Below are positions 17,641-34,929 of a stretch of DNA of 64,000 nucleotides, piece by piece (the stretch's first letter is position 1; each line of letters opens with the position of its first letter). A program made the translations under genes and the position numbers. The stretch lies in NCBI RefSeq assembly GCF_004217215.1, contig NZ_SHKP01000010.1, positions 1 through 64,000 of the forward strand, written 5' to 3'. This DNA comes from Rivibacter subsaxonicus. GTDB taxonomy: Bacteria > Pseudomonadota > Gammaproteobacteria > Burkholderiales > Burkholderiaceae_C. The notes under the pieces were generated by a model. The model did no database searches. It saw only the letters and a program-made list of their open reading frames with translations, and was not told the DNA's origin.

Positions 17641-18742
17641 TCTCTTCTCCTTCTGCGAAAACGCGGATCAGTTGCAGGTCGCGGTCGAGTACCGCGATGT
17701 CGGCGTAGGTGCCGGCGGCCAGCCGGCCGCGGTCGGTGACGCCGAGGTAGTCGGCGGCGTGGGTGCTGGTGCGCATCGATGCCTCGGTGAGGCTGAGACC
17801 GAGGCCGACCAGGTTGTAGAGCGCCTGGTCCAGCGTCAGCGTGCTGCCAGCCAGCGTGCCGTCGGCCAGCCGCACGCCGCCCAGGCACTTGGTCACGATG
17901 TGGCGGCCGAGGCGGTAGTCGCCGTCGGGCATGCCGGCGGCGGCGGTCGAGTCGGTCACGCAGAACAGGCAAGGCACCGCGCGCAGCGCGGCCTTGATGG
18001 CGCCCGGGTGCACGTGCAGCAGGTCCGGGATGATCTCGGCGTACTGCGCATGCGCCAGCGCCGCGCCGACCATGCCCGGCAAGCGGTGGTGCATGCCGCT
18101 CATCGCGTTGAACAGGTGGGTGAAGCCGCCGGCGCCGCGCTCGAGCGCGGCCACGCCGTCCTCGTAGCTGCCGCCGCTGTGGCCGATCTGGATGCGAAAG
18201 CCGGCCGCGCGCAGCGGCGCGATCAGCTCGAGATTGCCGTCGAGCTCGGGTGCCAGCGTGATCAGGCGGATCGGTGCCAGCGCGTGCAGCGCGAGCACCT
18301 CGTCGATCGAGGCCGGCTTGGCGAAGTCGGGCTGCGCGCCGAGCCGGTCGGGGCTGATGTAGGGGCCCTCGAGATGAACGCCGAGCACGCGCGCCGACTG
18401 CGGCGCGCGCTGTGCGCAGGCCGGCCCGAGTGCGCGCATCGCGGTCTCGATCTCGACCAGCGGCGCGGTCATCGTGGTCGCCAGCAGCGCGGTGGTGCCG
18501 TGGCGCACATGCATGCGCGTGATCTGCGCGATCGCGTCGCCGGCCTCCATCGTGTCGGCGCCGCCGCCGCCGTGCACGTGGGTGTCGACGAAGCCGGGCA
18601 GCACGAAGGCGCGCGCCTCGGCGCGGGCCTGCGCCTCGCCGACCGGCGTGCCCTCGATGCGCAGCACGCGGCCACCCTCGTGCTCGAGCGCACCGTGCAC
18701 GAAGCCCTGCGGCGTGAGGACGTGGCCTTCGATCCGTTGCAT
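17621..18742 (-). CDS. nagA: N-acetylglucosamine-6-phosphate deacetylase
   Basis: The 373-residue enzyme removes acetate from GlcNAc-6-phosphate. The metal site is complete: His55 and His57 (DTHVHGGGG), Glu125 (HLEGPYIS), His188 (IGHSGGSYED), His209 (FTHLFNAM) and the catalytic Asp264 (VTDSTAAAG). Length and order fit NagA. It begins 5 bases after the second gntR gene and ends inside the start of the deaminase gene, so the three are surely one transcript. Confidence 0.95.
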   Translation of the reverse strand: MQRIEGHVLTPQGFVHGALEHEGGRVLRIEGTPVGEAQARAEARAFVLPGFVDTHVHGGGGADTMEAGDAIAQITRMHVRHGTTALLATTMTAPLVEIETAMRALGPACAQRAPQSARVLGVHLEGPYISPDRLGAQPDFAKPASIDEVLALHALAPIRLITLAPELDGNLELIAPLRAAGFRIQIGHSGGSYEDGVAALERGAGGFTHLFNAMSGMHHRLPGMVGAALAHAQYAEIIPDLLHVHPGAIKAALRAVPCLFCVTDSTAAAGMPDGDYRLGRHIVTKCLGGVRLADGTLAGSTLTLDQALYNLVGLGLSLTEASMRTSTHAADYLGVTDRGRLAAGTYADIAVLDRDLQLIRVFAEGEEIDLAHA

Positions 18743-18747
18743 CGCGT

Positions 18748-19488
18748 TCAGCCCTCGCGCCGCATCTCGGCGACGAAGCCGTAGTAGTCGCTGCGACAGT
18801 ACGACAGCGTCAGCTCCACCGCCTGGCCGCTGGCGAGGTAGCCGACGCGGGTGATGAACAGCAACGCATGGCCGGTCGCCACGCCGAGCATGTTGGCCAG
18901 TTGGCCGTCGGCGTTCTGGGCGCGGATGTGCTGCAGTGCGCGCACCGGCTCGCGGCCGCGGCCACGCAGGTACTCGTAGAGCGAGGCCTCGACCGCGTCG
19001 GGCTCGGGCACCACCTCCTGTGGCAGCACGCTGACCTCGTAGGCCATCACGACCTCGTCGGCCAGGCGCAGGCGCTCCAGCCGCGCCACCGGCGTGCCGG
19101 GCGACAGGCCCAGGCTCAGCTGCTCCTGCGGCGTGGCCGGTGTCAGTGCGCGGTTGAGCCAGCGCGACGACGGCGTGAAGCCGCGCAGGTGCAGTTCTTC
19201 GGAAAAACCGGTCAGCCGCGACAGCGGCTGTTCGAGCTGCGGCGCGATGTAGTTGCCGGAACCCTGGCGGCGAACGACCAGGCCCTGGTCCACGAGCTGA
19301 TCGATCGCCTTGCGCGCCGTCACGCGCGACAGGCTCAGCGAGTCCGACAGCACGCGCTCCGAAGGCAACGCCTCGTTGGTCTGGTAGCGGCCGTCGCGGA
19401 TCGCCTGGGCCAGGGTCTGGGAGAGTTGCAGGTACAGCGGCGACGCGGCCTGCGCGTCGGGCTGGAAATCGAAGCGCAATCGGCTCAT
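18748..19488 (-). CDS. GntR/HutC-family regulator with UTRA domain (second copy)
   Basis: The 246-residue protein repeats the architecture of the gene at 12066: GntR winged helix (PSERVLSDSLSLSRVTARKA region, about residues 40-65) and a UTRA domain ending SDYYGFVAEM. The ATG overlaps the stop of the kinase gene in an ATGA arrangement. It is probably the local GlcNAc-responsive repressor (NagR/NagQ type), autoregulating through the operator at 20417-20442. Whether the two paralogues bind the same sites is open. Confidence 0.88.
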   Translation of the reverse strand: MSRLRFDFQPDAQAASPLYLQLSQTLAQAIRDGRYQTNEALPSERVLSDSLSLSRVTARKAIDQLVDQGLVVRRQGSGNYIAPQLEQPLSRLTGFSEELHLRGFTPSSRWLNRALTPATPQEQLSLGLSPGTPVARLERLRLADEVVMAYEVSVLPQEVVPEPDAVEASLYEYLRGRGREPVRALQHIRAQNADGQLANMLGVATGHALLFITRVGYLASGQAVELTLSYCRSDYYGFVAEMRREG

Positions 19489-20417
19489 GGGATTCCAGGG
19501 GCGAGCGGTTGTCGGATCTGTTCTCGGACCAGTTGCAGCGCGCCGTCGATCGCGTCGCCGGCCGGCTTCACGCAGCGCGCGCGCGTGGCGGCGTCGAGGT
19601 AGGGCTCGAGGCGCCGACCCAGGCTGCCGCACAGCGCCAGCGGCAGTTCGGCGCGCGGGTCGATGGCGACGACGGTGGCTTCGATCGCCTGTGCCGCAGC
19701 CGCCAACAGTGCGGCGGCCTGCGTGTCGTCGGCCTCGGTCTCGAATACCAGTGGTGCCAGTTCGGCGTAGCGCTGCTGGCCGGCGTGCTCGCACCAGGCC
19801 AGCAACTCGGCGCGACTGCCGCCGGCAGTGCGCCAGACCGCGCGCGCCAGGGCGCCAGCGGCGCTGCGGCCATCGAAGGCCTGCTGCGCGATCTGCATGG
19901 CAAGCAGGCCAAGCCAGGCGCCGCTGCCCTCGTCGCCGACCGGGAAGCCCCAACCGTTGGCCGAGGTCTCGCGGCCGTCGGCATGGCGCGCCAAGCCGAT
20001 CGTGCCGGTACCGACCGCGACGATCGTTCCTGGCCGCCCGGCATGCGCGCCGGCCAGCGTGGTGGCGGCGTCGGTGGCGAGTGCCAGTTTGCAGTAGGCA
20101 GGCGCCGATGCGAGGAAGCGCTCACGTCTGGTTGCCACCTCGGCACCAGCCAGACCCAGGCCAAGGGCGCAATCGGCCTCGGCGGCCGGCGTCAGGCCGG
20201 CGGCCAGGAAGGCGGCGTCGATGGCTTGGCGGATGTTGCGCCAGGCCTGGTCGACGCCCTGGCCCAGGGCTGAGGGCCCCGCCTCGCCCTGACCGAGCCG
20301 GCGGCCGGCGCTGTCGACGAGTCGCGCGCGGGTGCCGGTGCCACCACCATCGATGCCGATCAGATAGCGCGCAGCGGGCACTGCCGTGGAGGATGAAGGC
20401 GATGGGCGGCGGCTCAT
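19485..20417 (-). CDS. BadF/BadG-family ATPase, likely N-acetylglucosamine kinase
   Basis: The 310-residue protein has the ATP-binding loop GIDGGGTGTR at 21-30 and a second phosphate motif (VAVGTGTIG). This matches the NagK-like branch of the BadF/BadG family, which phosphorylates GlcNAc and so supplies NagA. It is the first gene of the operon. The ATG at 20417 is inside the candidate operator and only about 8 bases from the predicted transcription start; no ribosome binding site is seen, so the message may be nearly leaderless. An upstream in-frame ATG at 20516 would lie before the promoter. Confidence 0.85.
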   Translation of the reverse strand: MSRRPSPSSSTAVPAARYLIGIDGGGTGTRARLVDSAGRRLGQGEAGPSALGQGVDQAWRNIRQAIDAAFLAAGLTPAAEADCALGLGLAGAEVATRRERFLASAPAYCKLALATDAATTLAGAHAGRPGTIVAVGTGTIGLARHADGRETSANGWGFPVGDEGSGAWLGLLAMQIAQQAFDGRSAAGALARAVWRTAGGSRAELLAWCEHAGQQRYAELAPLVFETEADDTQAAALLAAAAQAIEATVVAIDPRAELPLALCGSLGRRLEPYLDAATRARCVKPAGDAIDGALQLVREQIRQPLAPGIP

Positions 20418-20442
20418 GGTCTGATACCAGTGTAGTACCAGA
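20417..20442 (-). promoter_or_regulatory. Operator overlapping the GlcNAc operon start codon
   Basis: Read on the minus strand, TGGTATCAGACCA (20429-20417) is an inverted repeat of the TGGT-ACCA type that GntR/HutC NagR-like proteins recognise, and the ATG lies at its 3' end. A wider near-palindrome has arms TCTGGTA and TATCAGA at the ends of 20420-20442. The site covers the start codon and most of the predicted -10 region. Confidence 0.6.
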
Positions 20443-20458
20443 CGAGGCAGCGGGTCAA
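20432..20458 (-). promoter_or_regulatory. Predicted promoter of the GlcNAc operon
   Basis: On the minus strand TTGACC (20458-20453) is followed after 15 bases by TACTAC (20437-20432), preceded by TGG as an extended -10. Transcription would start near 20425, only a few bases before the ATG. Confidence 0.45.
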
Positions 20459-20663
20459 TCGCGCCGGCGCCGGCTTTCCCCTGTGAAAACCCTCGTAGCA
20501 GGCTGAGTGTGGTCATCGCGGCAGCTCGCCCACCGCGGTCGGTGGTGTGGTCGACAATACCAATTGCTGCGCGCTGGTGTCATCCGACCGCTGGCCGCCG
20601 GCGATGGGTCGCGATCGGTGTCGTCGCGCAGGCTCGGGCGAGGGGCGAGTCGCTCGCGGGGGC

Positions 20664-20693
20664 TTGGCGATGGGCGACGAACCCTGCTATACT
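20664..20693 (+). promoter_or_regulatory. Promoter of the tRNA-tufB operon
   Basis: TTGGCG (20664-20669) and TATACT (20688-20693) are 18 bases apart, with TGC just before the -10 box. A G+C-rich discriminator follows, as expected for a growth-regulated stable-RNA promoter. The first tRNA starts 13 bases downstream of the -10 box. Confidence 0.75.
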
Positions 20694-20705
20694 GATGGGC
20701 TCGCC

Positions 20706-20791
20706 GGAGGGGTGCCCGAGTGGCTAAAGGGGGCAGACTGTAAATCTGTTGGCTTACGCCTACGCTGGTTCGAATCCAGCCTCCTCCACCA
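20706..20791 (+). tRNA. tRNA-Tyr (GTA)
   Basis: An 86-base tRNA with the long variable arm of tRNA-Tyr, anticodon GTA in ACTGTAAAT, acceptor GGAGGGG paired with CTCCTCC, TTCGAAT in the T loop and an encoded CCA end. It is the first gene of the tRNA-tufB operon. Confidence 0.97.
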
Positions 20792-20810
20792 GCGAGAACC
20801 CAATTTCAGG

Positions 20811-20884
20811 GCGGGAGTAGTTCAATGGCAGAACCCCAGCCTTCCAAGCTGATGACGCGGGTTCGATTCCCGTCTCCCGCTCCA
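20811..20884 (+). tRNA. tRNA-Gly (TCC)
   Basis: A 74-base tRNA with anticodon TCC (CTTCCAAG), acceptor GCGGGAG paired with CTCCCGC, T-loop TTCGATT and an encoded CCA. It lies 19 bases after tRNA-Tyr. Confidence 0.97.
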
Positions 20885-20949
20885 GCATTTGTTGTCGTGC
20901 CTTGATCGACAGCGGCTTGCGCACCGTGGTGCCCAAGCCCGTGTTGATC

Positions 20950-21024
<75 letters not shown>

Positions 21025-21059
21025 CCTCTTTGTTTGATCACCGACCGCGTCGACCGTCA

Positions 21060-22261
<1,202 letters not shown>

Positions 22262-22300
22262 TCGACGCTCGGTTGCGGTTCCTGCAAGAGGATTCAGCTT

Positions 22301-22376
22301 AGGGGTATAGCTCAATTGGCAGAGCGTCGGTCTCCAAAACCGAAGGTTGTAGGTTCGATTCCTACTGCCCCTGCCA
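22301..22376 (+). tRNA. tRNA-Trp (CCA)
   Basis: A 76-base tRNA with anticodon CCA (TCTCCAAAA), acceptor AGGGGTA paired with TGCCCCT, discriminator G and an encoded CCA. It lies between tufB and secE, its usual place in beta- and gammaproteobacteria. Confidence 0.97.
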
Positions 22377-22442
22377 CCTGAATCCTGCACCGGAAGAAGC
22401 GCGACAGACAGAACAGAGAGCGTCCAACGCAACGTCAGCAGC

Positions 22443-22498
22443 CCGCGGAAATGTTCCGCGGATGAGCCCGCAGGAGGTCCCCAAAGACCCGGCGGGCT
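22443..22498 (+). other. Two hairpins between tRNA-Trp and secE
   Basis: The first is a perfect 8-bp stem (CCGCGGAA at 22443-22450, TTCCGCGG at 22454-22461) on a three-base loop. The second pairs AGCCCGC (22465-22471) with GCGGGCT (22492-22498) around an inner GGTC/GACC stem and is followed by a short T run. They may be an RNA-processing site and a weak terminator that separates tRNA from mRNA. Confidence 0.6.
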
Positions 22499-22559
22499 TT
22501 GCTGCTCAAGGCGATGCCGCACCGAAGCCTTCCGGCCCAGGTGCAAGACACGAGCAAAG

Positions 22560-22946
22560 ATGAGCAATTCCTCCTCCGTCGAAACCGTCTCCACTGGCGC
22601 CGACAAAGCCAAGCTGGCGGGTGCCGGCCTGTTGGTCGTGGCCGCCGTGGCAGCCTATTACCTGCTGGGTCAGCAGGCGCTGTGGCTGCGCGTGCTGGCG
22701 CTGCTGGGCCTGCTGGTCGCGGGCGTGGCGCTGTTCTTCACCTCCGAGCCGGGCAAGGCGCTGATCGCCTACGGCCGCGACTCGGTGCGCGAGGTCAAGA
22801 AGGTCGTCTGGCCAACCCGCAAGGAGGCCACGCAGATGACGCTCTACGTGTTCGCCTTCGTCGTCGTGATGGCGCTGTTCCTGTGGTTGACCGACAAGAC
22901 GCTGGAGTGGGTGCTGTACGACCTGATCCTGGGTTGGAAGCACTGA
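22560..22946 (+). CDS. secE: Preprotein translocase subunit SecE
   Basis: The 128-residue membrane protein clamps SecY in the Sec translocon. It has three likely membrane segments (about 20-36, 42-60 and 95-116) and the conserved cytoplasmic block [13 protein letters not shown] before the last one. Length matches the three-span E. coli protein. nusG follows after 29 bases. Confidence 0.95.
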   Translation: MSNSSSVETVSTGADKAKLAGAGLLVVAAVAAYYLLGQQALWLRVLALLGLLVAGVALFFTSEPGKALIAYGRDSVREVKKVVWPTRKEATQMTLYVFAFVVVMALFLWLTDKTLEWVLYDLILGWKH

Positions 22947-22975
22947 GTTCGCACGGCGACACGAGAGGTTTGAGC

Positions 22976-23554
22976 ATGAGCGAAGTCGAGCAAACGGCCG
23001 TCCCCGAAGCCGCGGCAGCGAATCCGCTGCGCTGGTACATCGTCCACGCCTATTCGGGCATGGAGAAGGCGGTCGAGCGCAACCTGCGCGAGCGCATCGA
23101 GCGTGCCGGCATGAACGCCAAGTTCGGTCGCATCTTGGTGCCGACCGAAGAGGTCATCGAGGTCAAGAACGGCAAGAAGGCGATCAGCGAGCGCCGCCTG
23201 TTCCCGGGCTACGTGCTGGTCGAGATGCTGATGGACGACGAGTCCTGGCACCTGGTCAAGCACACCAGCAAGGTCACCGGCTTCGTCGGTGGCGCCAAGA
23301 ACCGCCCGGTGCCGATCTCGGAAGACGAGGTCAACAAGATCGTCAACCAGATGCAGGAAGGCACCGACAAGCCGCGGCCCAAGGTCGAGTGGATGGTCGG
23401 CGAACTGGTGCGGGTCAAGGACGGCCCCTTCACCGACTTCAACGGCTCGGTCGAGGAAGTCAACTACGACAAGTCGAAGGTGCGTGTCTCGGTCACGATC
23501 TTCGGCCGCGCGACGCCGGTGGAACTCGATTTCCACCAGGTCGAGAAGGTCTGA
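22976..23554 (+). CDS. nusG: Transcription termination/antitermination factor NusG
   Basis: The 192-residue protein binds RNA polymerase and links it to Rho or to ribosomal protein S10. The NGN domain starts [16 protein letters not shown] and the KOW domain is in the C-terminal 60 residues ([16 protein letters not shown]). The first 18 residues are a short, variable extension. The ATG at 22976 is chosen because the frame upstream of it overlaps secE. Confidence 0.97.
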   Translation: MSEVEQTAVPEAAAANPLRWYIVHAYSGMEKAVERNLRERIERAGMNAKFGRILVPTEEVIEVKNGKKAISERRLFPGYVLVEMLMDDESWHLVKHTSKVTGFVGGAKNRPVPISEDEVNKIVNQMQEGTDKPRPKVEWMVGELVRVKDGPFTDFNGSVEEVNYDKSKVRVSVTIFGRATPVELDFHQVEKV

Positions 23555-23650
23555 AGACCTGAGGTTCACGGGGCTGGCGCTGGCCCCGACCGCCGCAAGG
23601 TGGTCGCTCCAGCGCCCGTTGCTGCCGGTGACGAGACACCGGTGCGAGGA

Positions 23651-23672
23651 GCCAGGGTAGCCAATCCCTGGC
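23651..23672 (+). other. Hairpin in the rplK leader
   Basis: GCCAGGG (23651-23657) pairs with CCCTGGC (23666-23672) over an eight-base loop. It lies in the 169-base nusG-rplK spacer, where the L1 protein binds in many bacteria to repress rplKA; that role is inferred from position only. Confidence 0.5.
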
Positions 23673-23723
23673 GTTTGCACTCAACCCCTGCCGCAGGCCG
23701 CAGCGGGGGCTACTGGAGAAATC

Positions 23724-24155
23724 ATGGCCAAGAAGATTGTCGGCTTCATCAAGCTGCAAATCCCGGCGGGCAAGGCGAACCCTTCGCCCCCGATCGGTCC
23801 GGCGCTGGGTCAGCGCGGACTCAACATCATGGAGTTCTGCAAGGCGTTCAACGCCCAGACCTCCAGCCTGGAACCGGGCCTCGTGCTGCCGGTGGTGATC
23901 ACCGCCTTCGCGGACAAGTCCTTCACCTTCATCCTCAAGACCCCGCCGGCGACGGTGCTGCTGAAGAAGGCGGCCAAGCTGGACAAGGGCTCGAAGACGC
24001 CGCACACCGACAAGGTGGCCAAGCTGACGCGCGCGCAGGTCGAGGAAATCGCCAAGACCAAGATGAAGGATCTGACCGCTGCCGATCTGGACGCCGCCGT
24101 GCGCACGATCGCCGGTTCGGCCCGTTCGATGGGCATCACGGTGGAGGGCCTCTGA
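23724..24155 (+). CDS. rplK: Ribosomal protein L11
   Basis: The 143-residue protein of the 50S GTPase-associated centre starts with the typical [21 protein letters not shown] block, which is the thiostrepton-binding region, and ends in the RNA-binding domain [12 protein letters not shown]. It is one base from rplA, so L11 and L1 are translated together. Confidence 0.98.
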   Translation: MAKKIVGFIKLQIPAGKANPSPPIGPALGQRGLNIMEFCKAFNAQTSSLEPGLVLPVVITAFADKSFTFILKTPPATVLLKKAAKLDKGSKTPHTDKVAKLTRAQVEEIAKTKMKDLTAADLDAAVRTIAGSARSMGITVEGL

Positions 24156-24156
24156 A

Positions 24157-24864
24157 ATGGCAAAGATCACCAAGCGCCAGAAGGCATTTGAAGGCAAGGT
24201 CGACACGACCAAGCTGTACCCGATCGGCGAGGCCCTGAGCCTGGTCAAGGACTGCGCGACCGCCAAGTTCGACGAGTCGATCGACGTCTCGGTCCAGCTC
24301 GGCATCGACGCCAAGAAGTCGGACCAGGTCGTGCGCGGCGCCGTCGTGCTGCCCAACGGCACCGGCAAGACCAAGCGCGTCGCCGTGTTCGCCCAGGGTG
24401 CCAAGGCCGAGGAAGCCCGCGCCGCCGGTGCCGACGTGGTCGGCATGGAAGACCTGGCCGAACAGGTCAAGGCCGGCAACCTGAACTTCGACGTCGTGAT
24501 CGCCTCGCCGGACACGATGCGCATCGTCGGCACACTCGGCCAGATCCTCGGCCCGCGCGGCCTGATGCCGAACCCGAAGGTCGGCACCGTGACGCCCGAC
24601 GTGGCCACCGCGGTGAAGAACGCCAAGGCCGGTCAGGTCCAGTTCCGCGTCGACAAGGCCGGCATCATCCACACCACGCTCGGCCGTCGTTCCTTCGACG
24701 CCGACAAGCTGGTGGGCAACCTGCAGGCACTGCTCGAAGCGCTCAACAAGGCCAAGCCGGCTTCGAGCAAGGGCATCTACCTGCGCAAGGTCGCGGTGTC
24801 CTCGACCATGGGCGTCGGCGTTCGCGTCGAAGTCGCCAGCATCAACGCAACGGCGCAAGCCTGA
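24157..24864 (+). CDS. rplA: Ribosomal protein L1
   Basis: The 235-residue protein forms the mobile L1 stalk of the 50S subunit and is the known repressor of its own operon. The signature [14 protein letters not shown] is present at about residues 128-141. It starts one base after the rplK stop; a long structured leader for rplJ follows. Confidence 0.98.
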   Translation: MAKITKRQKAFEGKVDTTKLYPIGEALSLVKDCATAKFDESIDVSVQLGIDAKKSDQVVRGAVVLPNGTGKTKRVAVFAQGAKAEEARAAGADVVGMEDLAEQVKAGNLNFDVVIASPDTMRIVGTLGQILGPRGLMPNPKVGTVTPDVATAVKNAKAGQVQFRVDKAGIIHTTLGRRSFDADKLVGNLQALLEALNKAKPASSKGIYLRKVAVSSTMGVGVRVEVASINATAQA

Positions 24865-25202
24865 GCCTGAACGGTCGCTGCCGGCGCGAGCCGGCGGCGC
24901 CGATTGAACAAGGGATCGCGCGTGTGTCTGACGCGCGGTCCGACAAGGATTGGTGGGCCGTGGCACCCCGCTCGAAGGAGCCGGTGCCGCGGGCCATCAA
25001 AGACCGCTGGTGCAGCCAATGGCTGCCTAAATGGGGCAAGAGTCGCAAGACCTCGGCCCTGGCCAGCGCAGATGGCGAACCCGCCTGAAGGGTAGATCGC
25101 GATGCAGCTTCGGCTGCGGCGCGAGGTTCCTGGAAGGAAGGTCGCTGCAACCGGGTGTGCCGGAGTCCGCAAGGATGACGGCACGTTTTTGAGGAGTGGA
25201 CC
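24865..25202 (+). ncRNA. L10 leader region of the rplJL-rpoBC genes
   Basis: These 338 bases hold no gene. CGCTGG (25005-25010) pairs with CCAGCG (25063-25068) to close a domain that contains a perfect GCAGCC/GGCTGC hairpin (25012-25026); after it comes GCAGATGGCGAA. This layout resembles the L10(L12)4-binding leader found before rplJ in proteobacteria, where bound L10 represses translation of rplJL. The region ends in a terminator-like hairpin at 25155-25190. Confidence 0.65.
25155..25190 (+). terminator. Attenuator-like hairpin just before rplJ
   Basis: GTGCCG (25157-25162) pairs with CGGCAC (25179-25184); inside it TCC-GCAA-GGA makes an inner stem with a GNRA tetraloop, separated by a GAG/TGA internal loop. 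The stem is followed by GTTTTT and then directly by the GAGGAG ribosome binding site of rplJ at 25191. It looks like a regulated terminator. Confidence 0.65.
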
Positions 25203-25748
25203 TTGAGTCTGAATCGCAACGAAAAGGCAGAAGTCGTCGCCGAAGTGCAAGCCCAGGCGGCCAAGGCACAGACGCTCGCGCTGGCCGAGTACCGCGGACT
25301 CACGGTGGAACACCTGAACGCACTGCGCAAGCAGGCGCGCGACAAGGGCGTGTACCTTCATGTACTGAAGAACACGCTCGCGCGGCGTGCCGTCACTGGC
25401 ACGTCGTTCGAGGTGGCCGCCGAGAGCATGACCGGCCCGCTGATCTACGGCTTCTCCGAAGATGCCGTGGCCGCAGCGAAGGTCATCGCGGACTTTGCCA
25501 AGAGCAACGACAAGCTGATCGTGAAGGCCGGCGCCTATGCCGGCAAGGCGCTCGATGCCAACGGCGTGAAGGCGCTGGCGGCTATCCCGAGCAAGGAAGT
25601 GCTGCTGTCCCAGTTGCTGGGCCTGATGCAGTCGCCGGTCTCGCGCATCGCGCGCGTGCTGGCGGCGCTGGCCGAGCAGCGTGGCGCTGGCGCTACCGCC
25701 GAGCCTGCCGCCGCAGCCGAGGGCGAAGCCGCCCCGGCCGCCGCCTGA
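25203..25748 (+). CDS. rplJ: Ribosomal protein L10
   Basis: The 181-residue protein anchors the L7/L12 stalk. It starts with TTG, not ATG; GAGGAG lies 6 bases upstream and the N-terminus [14 protein letters not shown] aligns with other L10 proteins, so the start is secure. It is about 15 residues longer than in E. coli because of an Ala/Glu-rich C-terminal tail, the part that binds L7/L12 dimers. The upstream leader probably makes it autoregulated. Confidence 0.97.
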   Translation: MSLNRNEKAEVVAEVQAQAAKAQTLALAEYRGLTVEHLNALRKQARDKGVYLHVLKNTLARRAVTGTSFEVAAESMTGPLIYGFSEDAVAAAKVIADFAKSNDKLIVKAGAYAGKALDANGVKALAAIPSKEVLLSQLLGLMQSPVSRIARVLAALAEQRGAGATAEPAAAAEGEAAPAAA

Positions 25749-25794
25749 ACGATCCGCTGGATCAACTGAAATTCAACCTATCCAAGGAACCAAA

Positions 25795-26169
25795 ATGGCT
25801 TTCGACAAAGACGCATTCCTGACCGCACTGGACGCCATGTCCGTGATGGAGCTCAACGAGCTGGTCAAGGCAATCGAAGAGAAGTTCGGCGTGTCCGCCG
25901 CGGCGATGGCCGCTCCGGCCGGCGCCGGTGGTGCCGCCGCTGCCGTGGTGGAAGAGAAGACCGAGTTCAACGTGATGCTGACCGAAGTCGGCGCCAACAA
26001 GGTCTCGGTCATCAAGGCCGTGCGCGAACTGACGGGCCTGGGCCTGAAGGAAGCCAAGGACCTGGTCGACGGCGCTCCCAAGGCTGTCAAGGAAGGCATC
26101 GCCAAGGCCGACGCCGAAGCCGCCGTCAAGAAGCTGGTGGAAGCCGGCGCCAAGGCCGAGCTGAAGTAA
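25795..26169 (+). CDS. rplL: Ribosomal protein L7/L12
   Basis: The 124-residue stalk protein has an N-terminal dimerisation helix, an Ala/Gly-rich hinge ([15 protein letters not shown]) and the C-terminal factor-binding domain ([20 protein letters not shown]). AAGGAACC precedes the ATG. It lies 46 bases after rplJ, in the usual order. Confidence 0.98.
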   Translation: MAFDKDAFLTALDAMSVMELNELVKAIEEKFGVSAAAMAAPAGAGGAAAAVVEEKTEFNVMLTEVGANKVSVIKAVRELTGLGLKEAKDLVDGAPKAVKEGIAKADAEAAVKKLVEAGAKAELK

Positions 26170-26183
26170 TTCAGCCGCCGCGC

Positions 26184-26297
26184 AAAGGCTGGATGCCCGT
26201 CAAGGCATCCGGCCTTTCGTGCTTCAAGGCAGCCCGCTTCGGAGCTGCCTTGAGAGCACCTGAAAAGACCCGAGGGGCCTTTTCAAGTGTTCTCTGA
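26184..26297 (+). other. Three strong hairpins in the rplL-rpoB spacer
   Basis: Hairpin 1 pairs AAAGGCTGGATGCC (26184-26197) with GGCATCCGGCCTTT (26204-26217), one G-U pair, loop CGTCAA. Hairpin 2 pairs CAAGGCAGC (26225-26233) with GCTGCCTTG (26244-26252) around CCG/CGG. Hairpin 3 pairs TGAAAAG (26261-26267) with CTTTTCA (26279-26285) and extends outward through CAC/GTG. E. coli has a partial terminator and an RNase III site at this position, so one of these is probably the attenuator and another a processing site. Confidence 0.7.
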
Positions 26298-26463
26298 TCC
26301 GACTGCAGAGAACCGGTTTGGTCGGGCTTCGGTGCAATGCCGAAGTTGTCCGCCAGCGGTTGGTAGTGGCCAACCACCAAGCAGCAGACGCAAGGTCTGT
26401 TCCGCCAGTCGCCGAAAGGATGCCGCCTAGGCCGGGTTGCATCCATTCGACACGGAGTGATTC

Positions 26464-30591
<4,128 letters not shown>

Positions 30592-30603
30592 AGGAGAAAA
30601 GGC

Positions 30604-34845
<4,242 letters not shown>

Positions 34846-34884
34846 GACCGTGCTTTACCCGGCTGCGTCGCGGCCGGGCAGCAG

Positions 34885-34916
34885 AAAGGGGCGACCGCGG
34901 TCGCCCCTTTTTCTTT
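34885..34916. terminator. Terminator after rpoC, facing pgi
   Basis: AAAGGGGCGACC (34885-34896) pairs with GGTCGCCCCTTT (34899-34910); the last two pairs open to a CGCG loop. TTCTTT follows on the plus strand. It lies between two convergent genes and could also stop pgi transcripts, although the T run on the minus side is weaker. Confidence 0.92.
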
Positions 34917-34929
34917 GGCCGCGGCGTTC

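Noticed and set aside
12808-20417. An ordinary NagE/PTS-type GlcNAc pathway
   Set aside because: No phosphotransferase genes are present; the kinase, MFS transporter and SIS deaminase point to the non-PTS route.
24865-25202. Short open frames in the rplA-rplJ spacer as possible leader peptides
   Set aside because: No ribosome binding site or run of regulatory codons; the stretch is better explained as a structured L10 leader.
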